DNA from: Streptomyces sp. NRRL F-5123
Lineage (GTDB): Bacteria > Actinomycetota > Actinomycetes > Streptomycetales > Streptomycetaceae
Length of the DNA: 9,811 bases
Assembly: GCF_000721495.1 (NCBI RefSeq)
Contig: NZ_JOHY01000104.1
Location: 1 to 9,811, forward strand
Reading direction: 5' to 3'
Shown: piece by piece, positions 1 through 7,100 of the stretch
Numbering within the stretch: the stretch's first letter is position 1
Layout: each line of letters opens with the position of its first letter
Position numbers and translations under genes: made by a program
The notes under the pieces: model-generated
The model's input: the letters and a program-made list of their open reading frames with translations, nothing else
Database searches by the model: none
Told to the model about the DNA's origin: nothing

Positions 1-76
1 GGGCATGGCCAAGGGTTCGAGCGGCGACTACGGCCAACTCCCCTGGCGCCCGGGCCTGCTCACCCTGCAGCGCTGA
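1..76 (+). CDS. 3' end of an unrecognised gene (partial)
   Basis: Reading from base 2, 24 codons lead to a TGA at 74-76. The encoded end is GMAKGSSGDYGQLPWRPG followed by LLTLQR. All codons but two (GGT and CAA) end in G or C, which is the signature of real genes in this DNA. A strong hairpin follows the stop by about 40 bases, as expected for the end of a transcript. I do not recognise the family from so short a tail, and the start lies outside the window. A free-standing 23-residue ORF from the ATG at base 5 is possible but less likely. The gene probably lies outside the polyketide cluster; that is inference from position only. Confidence 0.55.
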   Translation, partial: GMAKGSSGDYGQLPWRPGLLTLQR

Positions 77-117
77 CCTCTGTCAGGTTCCCCCGGGGAA
101 CGTAAGGTCTTCGGTCC

Positions 118-173
118 TGTCCCGTGATCGGTGGTGGCGACGGCGCCCGTCGCCACCACCGATACGCGGGACA
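118..173. terminator. long hairpin, probable bidirectional terminator
   Basis: Bases 127-143 and 147-163 are perfect reverse complements (17 bp) around a 3-base CGC loop. Bases 118-124 (TGTCCCG) pair with 167-173 (CGGGACA) below a small internal irregularity, so the whole structure reaches about 24 bp. It has no T-run, which is common for actinomycete terminators. It lies about 40 bases after the forward stop at 76 and about 90 bases beyond the reverse-strand stop at 266, so it could end transcription from both sides. The structure is seen directly; the role is inferred. Confidence 0.8.
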
Positions 174-265
174 CGGCCGGCGTGCGGGCTTGAGCCGGTC
201 GCGGCCGGGGAGAGCACGCGGTCCCTTCGCCGGCTTCTACCGTGACCAGGGGCACGGCGATCACA

Positions 266-640
266 TCACTCGACTCTGAGGGGCCCGATGCCCAGGTCCT
301 CACGCACGAGGCGACGCGTCTGCGCCATGGCCTTGCGTCGCCGCTCCATCAGGGGCGCCTCGTCGGCGGAGCCGACAGCCACTGCACGGGCATAGGCGTC
401 GCGGATCGCGCGCAGGCGGTGGAACGCCTCGTTCCCCGCCTCCACGACCTGCGGCGGGCCCACGAGCCAGAGGCGTTCGCCCGCCGTGCACATGCCGGTG
501 CCGCGCACGGCTTCTCGCACCGCCGCGTCGCGTGCCGACTCGGACCTATGGTCGCCCAGGGCGACGGCACGCATCTCCTCACCCGCGGCTTCGAGTGCGG
601 AAACACACTCCGTCAGACCTCGCGCCGTACCCGGGATCAC
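266..640 (-). CDS. small helical hypothetical protein, possibly a 3' gene remnant
   Basis: From a GTG at 640 the reverse strand encodes about 124 residues ending ...DLGIGPLRVE and a TGA at 268-266. An alternative start is the ATG at 574. I do not recognise a named family. The middle and end (GERLWLVGPPQVVEAGNEAF, then an Arg/Ala-rich helix and RRLVREDLGIG) resemble the all-helical tails of small uncharacterised actinobacterial proteins; that resemblance is from memory. Roughly 80% of codons end in G or C and the peptide looks like folded protein. Upstream of 640 the same frame stays open to an ATG at 910, but there it becomes Arg/Gly/Pro-rich with poor codon bias. No clear ribosome binding site precedes either start. 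Either this is a short gene or the 5' part has been lost. It converges on the gene at the left edge. Confidence 0.45.
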   Translation of the reverse strand: MIPGTARGLTECVSALEAAGEEMRAVALGDHRSESARDAAVREAVRGTGMCTAGERLWLVGPPQVVEAGNEAFHRLRAIRDAYARAVAVGSADEAPLMERRRKAMAQTRRLVREDLGIGPLRVE

Positions 641-1086
641 CAGGTCGTCCCAGAGGGGACGGGGCCGCGGGGACGGACAACCTCGCCCCTGTGGCGGTCG
701 GTGGAAGGCGGTGCCGGTAGGCAGAGAACGCCGGCTGCCACCGCAGGCCGTCGCAACGGCCCCGCCGCCCGGCTGGACGCGGGATCGAGCTCTCCCGCAG
801 GGGGCCCCGCGAGCGCGGGACGACCGCAACCCGTGAGGACGGAGCCCCCGCCGGTGCGGGGACGACTCCGCCGCGCCGGACGTTCCGCGCGCCCCGCGAA
901 TCCGTCGCACGGGACGATCCGCCCTTCCACCGGTTCCCCCCTGCCGGGACGCCGGCCGCGCCTCCGCTCCCGCCGCCGGCCGAACTCCTGACGTCCGAGC
1001 CCCGCACCCGAACCGGAAGTCCGGGGCCGGGACCGCAAGGATCGCATTAGCGGTGCTTCAGACGCCTGGCCAGGATCTCTTGTACG

Positions 1087-1113
1087 GCAGCCGATTCCGC
1101 CGGAACGGCCTGC
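1087..1113. promoter_or_regulatory. interrupted dyad, possible operator or leader hairpin
   Basis: Symmetry is centred on C1100. The inner arms TTCCG (1095-1099) and CGGAA (1101-1105) are perfect, and the outer arms GCAG (1087-1090) and CTGC (1110-1113) are also perfect and equally spaced. The four bases between inner and outer arms are mostly not symmetric, although CCG and CGG can still pair if one base bulges on each side. The dyad sits 85 bases before the PKS start and just downstream of the weak promoter-like pair at 1047-1076. A regulator site is inference; chance dyads are common in such GC-rich DNA. Confidence 0.3.
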
Positions 1114-1188
1114 GCGCTGAGCGGTCACCGCCTGCCGTGTTTCTGCTGCGTCCTTCCGAATCCTCTCCGTACCCGTCACCAGCCGAGT

Positions 1189-1192
1189 GGAG
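1189..1192 (+). promoter_or_regulatory. ribosome binding site GGAG deciding the PKS start
   Basis: GGAG lies six bases before the GTG at 1199, ideal spacing. The overlapping ATG at 1197 reads ATG-TGA and stops at once. An in-frame GTG at 1187 has no purine-rich site before it. An in-frame TGA at 1118-1120 rules out any start further upstream. GTG 1199 is therefore the best start. Confidence 0.75.
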
Positions 1193-1198
1193 CACGAT

Positions 1199-4100
1199 GT
1201 GACCGACAGGCGAACCGGCACCACCGATCCGGACGGCGCGATCGCGATCGTGGGCATGGCGTGCAGGCTGCCAGGCGCGCCTGACGCGGAGGGATTCTGG
1301 GACCTGCTGCGCTCCGGGCGCAGCGCCGTCACGGAGGTCCCCGCACAGCGGTGGGACCCGGAGGGGGCCGCGCAGGAGGAGCGGGACAAGGTCCGGTACG
1401 GCGGCTTCGTCGACGCGGTGGCGGACTTCGACGCGGCGTTCTTCGGCATCTCGCCGCGTGAGGCCGCGGTGATGGACCCGCAGCAGCGGCTGATGCTGGA
1501 GCTGAGCTGGCTGGCGCTGGAGGACGCGGGCATCGCGCCCGGCTCGCTGGCAGGCAGCCGCACGGGCGTCTTCGTCGGCAACATCGGCAGCGACTACGCG
1601 ACGCTGCTGGCCCGGGCCGGGGTGGACGGGATCACCCGGCACACCAACACCGGCACCTTCCGCGGCATCCTGGCCAACCGGGTCTCGTACGCGCTGTCGC
1701 TGCGCGGCCCGAGCATGACGGTGGACACCGCGCAGTCGTCGTCCCTGGTGGCCGTGCACATGGCCGCGCAGAGCGTACGCAGCGGGGAGTCGGCGGTCGC
1801 GCTGGCCGGCGGGGTGAGCCTCAACCTGCTGCTGGAGGGCAGCGTCGCCGCGGCCCGGTTCGGCGGGCTTTCCCCGGACGGCCGCTGCTACACGTTCGAC
1901 GCGCGGGCGAACGGCTACGTGCGCGGCGAGGGCGGCGGGGTGGTCGTGCTCAAGCCGCTGGCGGCGGCCCTGGCCGACGGCGACCCGGTCCACTGCGTGA
2001 TCCTCGGCGGCGCGGTCAACAACGACGGCGCCACCGACGGGCTGACGGTCCCGGACCCGCGGGCGCAGGAGGAGGTGCTGCGGCTGGCCTACGAGCGCGC
2101 GGGCGTGGCACCGGGCGAGGTGCAGTACGTCGAACTGCACGGCACGGGCACGCCGGTGGGCGACCCGGTCGAGGCGGCGGCGCTGGGCGCCGCCCTGAGC
2201 GACGGGCGGGCCGAGGGCGCGGAGCTGGTGGTCGGCTCGGCGAAGACGAACGTGGGGCACCTGGAGGGCGCCGCGGGCATCGTCGGGCTGCTCAAGGCCG
2301 CGTTGAGCATCCGGCACCGGCGCATACCGGCGAGCCTGAACTTCAGCACGCCCAACCCGCGCATCCCGCTGGAGGAGCTGCGGCTGCGGGTCGCGACCGC
2401 GCACGAGCCGTGGCCGCGGCCGGACGAGCGGCTCGTGGCCGGGGTCAGCTCCTTCGGCATGGGCGGCACCAACTGCCACGTCGTCCTCGCGGAGCCCCCG
2501 CGGCCCGCGGCGCGGCCGGGACGGCGGCGGCCGGGCGCGGGCACCGGCACCGCCGCGGGGCCGCTGCCGTACGTGGTGTCGGCCCGCGACGCGGGCGCGC
2601 TGCGGGCGCAGGCCGGCGCGCTGCGCGACCTGCTCGGCGGGGCGGACGGCCCGGAGCCGGCCGACGCGGGCTTCTCGCTGGCCACGACCCGCACCCGCTT
2701 CGAGCACCGCGCGGTGGTCGTCGCCGACGGCCGCGACGAACTGCTGGCGGGGCTGTCGGCGCTGGCCGCGGGCGAGCCGGCCGCGGGCGTCGTCGAGGGC
2801 CGCGCCGGCGGCGGCACGGTCGCGTTCCTCTTCCCCGGGCAGGGCGCGCAGCGCGCCCGCGCGGGCCGCGAACTGTACGAGCACCACCGGGTGTTCGCGG
2901 CGGCCCTCGACGAGGTGTGCGGGCACTTCGACGCGCACCTCGAACACCCGTTGCGGGACGTGATGTTCGCGGCGGACGGCGATCCGCTCGCGCCCCTGCT
3001 GCACCAGACCTCGTACACGCAGCCCGCGCTGTTCGCGCTCGGTGTCGCGCTGCAGCGGCTCGTCGCCTCGTGGGGCCTGCGCCCCGGGGCCGTGGCCGGC
3101 CACTCGATCGGCGAGCTGACCGCCGCGCACGTCGCCGGGGTCCTGACGCTGCCGGACGCGTGCGCACTCGTGGCCGCACGGGGCCGGCTCATGCAGGACG
3201 TGGCCGCGCACGGTGCGATGGCGTCGCTGCTCGCCACCGAGGACGACGTGCTGCAACTGCTCACCGGGAGGGACGACCGGGTCGGCATCGCCGCGGTGAA
3301 CGGGCCGCGGTCGGTGGTGATCTCCGGTGACGAGGCCGACGTGGTGGACATCGCCGCGCAGTGGCGGGACCGCGGCGGCAAGGCGACCCGGCTGAACGTC
3401 AGCCACGCCTTCCACTCCCCGCACATGGACGCGATCCTCGACGACTTCCGGGCCGTGGCGGCAGGACTGGAGCTGCGGGCCCCCGAACTGCCGCTCGTGT
3501 CGAACCTGACGGGCCGCCTGGCGAGCGCCGAGGAGGTCACGTCGCCCGACTACTGGGTGCAGCACGTGCGCGGCACCGTCCGGTTCGCCGACGGGGTGCG
3601 CACCCTGCGCGAGCGCGGCGCGGACATCCTGCTCGAACTGGGCCCCGACGCCGTGCTGGCCGGCATGACCCGGGAGGCGGCGCCGGGCGCGGCGCCCGCC
3701 GTCACGGCGGCGGCGCTTCGGCGCGGCCGGCCCGAGCGGGCGGCGCTGCTCGCGGCGGTGGCGCAGGTCGAGACGGCCGGGGCGGCGGTGGCGTGGGAGG
3801 CGGTGTTCACCGGGGCGGCCCCCCAGAAGCCCCACCGGGCGGCCAGGACCGCGGGGACGGCTCCGCGGCGGGTGCGGCTGCCCGGCTACGCCTTCCAGCG
3901 GCAGCGGTACTGGTTCGACGGCCCGGCCGCGGTGCCCGGCCTGCCCGCCGCTCCCGCCTCCGGCGCGGAGCCCGCCGGCGGGGCGGAGCGGCCGGACCCC
4001 GCGGCTGCCGCCGACGGTGCCGGACCCGCGGCGACCGCGCTCGCGCGGCGGCTCGCGCCGCTGCCCGCGGCCGACCGGGAGCGGGTACTGCTCGACGTGG

Positions 4101-7100
4101 TCTCCACGCAGCTGGCCATCGCGCTCGGCCATGTGACGCCGGACTCGGTCGACACCACGCGCACGTTCAAGGACCTCGGCTTCGACTCGCTCACCGCCGT
4201 CGAGTTCCGGGAGCGGCTGGACTCGGCCACCGGGCTGCGGCTGTCCAACACCCTGGTCTACAACCACCCGACGCCCGCGGCGCTCGCGCGCTTCCTCGCC
4301 GACGAGCTGTCGGGCGCGGCGCGCGACGGCGGCACCGGCGGCGACGGGGCCGCCCGGTCCGACGAGCCGATCGCGATCGTCGGGATGGCCTGCCGCTACC
4401 CCGGTGGCGCCGCCTCGCCCGACCTCCTCTGGCGGATCGTCCAGGACGGTGTCGACGCGATCGGGGACTTCCCGGCGAACCGCGGCTGGCGCGTCGACGA
4501 GGTCTACGACCCGGACCCCGACCGGCCGGGGACCAGCTACGTACGGCAGGGCGGATTCCTCTACGACGCCGACGAGTTCGATCCCGCCTTCTTCCGGATC
4601 AGCCCGCGGGAGGCCGCGGCGATGGACCCGCAGCAGCGGCTGCTGCTGGAGACGTCGTGGGAGGCGCTGGAGCACGCGGGCATCGACCCGGGGACGCTCG
4701 GCGGCGGGCGCGCCGGGGTGTTCGTGGGGGCGACGTCCCAGGAGTACGGGCCCCGGCTGCACGAGCCGGCGGACGGCTACGACGGCTACCTGCTCACCGG
4801 CAGCACCACGAGCGTGGCGTCCGGGCGGGTCGCCTACACTCTCGGCCTGGAGGGTCCGGCGGTGACGGTGGACACCGCGTGCTCGTCGTCGCTCGTGGCG
4901 CTGCACCTGGCCGGGCAGGCACTGCGCGGCGGTGAGTGCTCGCTCGCTCTGGCGGGCGGCGCGACGGTGATGGCGTCGCCTGGCATGTTCGTGGAGTTCA
5001 GCCGGCAGCGCGGGCTCGCCCCCGACGGGCGCTGCAAGCCCTTCGCGGCCGCGGCCGACGGCACCGCGTGGGCGGAGGGCGTCGGCGTCGTGGTGCTGGA
5101 GCGCCTGTCCGACGCCCGGCGCAACGGCCATCCGGTCCTGGCGCTGGTGCGCGGCTCGGCGATCAACCAGGACGGCGCCTCGAACGGCCTGACCGCGCCC
5201 AACGGTCCCTCGCAGCAGCGCGTCATCCGGCAGGCGCTGGCGAGCGCGGGGCTGACGCCCGACCAGGTCGACGCGGTGGAGGCGCACGGCACCGGCACCG
5301 CGCTGGGCGACCCGGTCGAGGCCGAGGCGCTGCTCGCGACGTACGGGGCGGACCGGCCCGCGGACCGGCCGCTGCGGCTGGGGTCGCTGAAGTCGAACAT
5401 CGGGCACGCGCAGGCGGCGGCGGGCGTGGCGGGCGTCATCAAGATGGTGATGGCGATGCGCCACGGCGAGCTGCCGCGCACCCTCCACCTGGACGAGCCG
5501 AGCCCGCACGTCGACTGGACGTCCGGCGCCGTCGCCCTCCTCACCGAGAGCACCCCCTGGCCCCGCAACGGCCACCCGCGGCGTGCGGCCGTCTCCTCCT
5601 TCGGCATCAGCGGCACCAACGCCCACCTCATCCTCGAAGAACCCCCGGCGGAGCAGCCCGCCGCCGAACCGGAGACCCCCGGGCCGGGCGCCGCGGACAC
5701 GGACGCCGCGCTGCCCTACCTGGTCTCCGCGCGGTCGCGGACCGCGCTGCGGCAGCAGGCGGCGAGACTGGTCGACCTGCTCGCGGCGGAGCCGGCTCCC
5801 GCGCCCGCCGACCTCGGGCTGTCGCTCGCGACCGCACGCGCGTCCTTCGAGCACCGTGCCGTGGTCGTGGCCGGGAACCACGACGGCCTGCGCGACGGCC
5901 TGGCCGCGCTCGCCCGCGGCGGATCGGCACCGGGACTCGTGCAGGGGGTGGCGCGCGAGGGCGGCAGGACGGTGTTCATGTTCCCCGGCCAGGGATCCCA
6001 GTGGCCGGGCATGGCGCGCGACCTCATGGCCGCCTCCGACGTCTTCCGGGAGCACATGGAGCGCTGCGCCGACGCCTTCGCGCCGTACATCGACTGGCCC
6101 TTCCTCGACGTGCTGCGCGGCGAGCCGGACGCCGTGCCCGCCGAGCGGCTGGAGCAGGCCGACGTCGTTCAGCCCGCGCTGTTCGCGGTGATGGTGTCGC
6201 TCGCCGCGCTGTGGCGTTCCCTGGGGGTGCACCCCGACGCGGTCGTGGGGCACTCGCAGGGCGAGATCGCCGCCGCGTACGTGGCGGGCGCGCTCTCCCT
6301 CGACGACGCCGCGCGCGTGGTCGTGCTGCGGGGCCAGGCCATCGCCGCGACGCTCGGCGGCACCGGCGGCATGCTGTCGGTCGCGCTCACGGCGGACCAG
6401 GCCGCCGAGGCGGCCGGTGCGGACTGGGGCGAGCGGCTCCACCTCGGCGTCGTCAACGGGCCCGCCTCCACCGTGGTGTCGGGCAACCTGGAAGCGCTGG
6501 AGCGGCTGCGGCAGGCGTGCGAGGCGGCCGGCGTCAGGACGCGCCGGGTCGCCATCGACTACGCCTCCCACTCCCCGCACGTCGAGGCGGTGCGGCAGCC
6601 CGTACTGGACGCGCTGCGCGACATCACCCCCCGCACGTCCCCGATCGCCTTCTACTCGACGGTGACCGGCGCGCCGCTGGACACCGCCGCGCTGGACGCC
6701 GGGTACTGGTTCCAGAACCTGCGCCGGACGGTCCGCTTCGCACCCGTCGTCAGCGCCCTGCACGCCGACGGCTACGGGCTGTTCGTCGAGAGCAGCCCCC
6801 ACCCGATGCTCGTCGGCGGGGCGCAGCAGACGCTCGACGAGTGCGAGGGCCGCGCCCCGGTGGTCGTGGAGTCGATCCGCCGCGAGGACGGCGGGTGGGA
6901 CAGGTTCCTGGCCTCGGTCGCCCGTACGCACGTGGAGGGCGCAGCCGTCGACTGGCGGGCCGCCTTCGCCGGACGCGGCGGCGGCCGGGTGGCGCTGCCG
7001 ACCTACCCGTTCGAGCGGCGCCGGTACTGGATCGAGGCACCCGCCCCCGCCGGTGACATGGCCGCCGCCGGACTGGCCCGCACGGAGCACCCGCTGCTGG

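Larger units (their letters stand above)
641..1198. other. spacer without a convincing gene, upstream of the PKS
   Basis: No frame on either strand here combines strong G/C-ending codon bias with protein-like sequence; translations are low-complexity Arg/Pro/Gly. The open frames are what stop-poor GC-rich DNA gives by chance. Visible structure includes hairpins at 806-819 (CCCGC/GCGGG), 841-869 (CCCCGC/GCGGGG inside GGAG/CTCC) and 1013-1024 (CCGGA/TCCGG), plus the dyad at 1087-1113 listed separately. A weak promoter-like pair, TTAGCG at 1047-1052 and CAGGAT at 1071-1076 with 18 bases between, is the best I find. The PKS promoter should lie in this stretch. Confidence 0.6.

Noticed and set aside
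28..303. A 91-residue reverse-strand ORF.
   Set aside because: It runs through the perfect hairpin at 127-163 and over the better-supported forward gene end at 1-76. Its peptide looks non-biological.
806..869. Two adjacent GC-rich hairpins as a possible attenuator or terminator.
   Set aside because: Stems are only 5-6 bp in very GC-rich spacer, where such structures are expected by chance, and no gene ends just before them.
242..991. A 249-residue forward ORF upstream of the PKS.
   Set aside because: Low-complexity Arg/Pro/Gly-rich product with poor codon bias. It overlaps the better reverse-strand candidate at 266-640.
1047..1049. A TTA triplet as a possible bldA-dependent leucine codon.
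   Set aside because: It falls outside any supported gene. In the PKS frame I found no TTA; the TTA letters near 9012 and 9744 are out of frame.
1472..4642. Near-identical stretches such as those encoding MDPQQRL at about 1472 and 4622.
   Set aside because: These are homologous KS motifs in successive modules, not independent repeats or mobile elements.
2410..7056. Long forward frames at 2410-3330, 3361-4935 and 4936-7056.
   Set aside because: They are out of frame with the PKS and give Arg/Gly/Ala-rich low-complexity protein. The PKS frame is continuous through all three.
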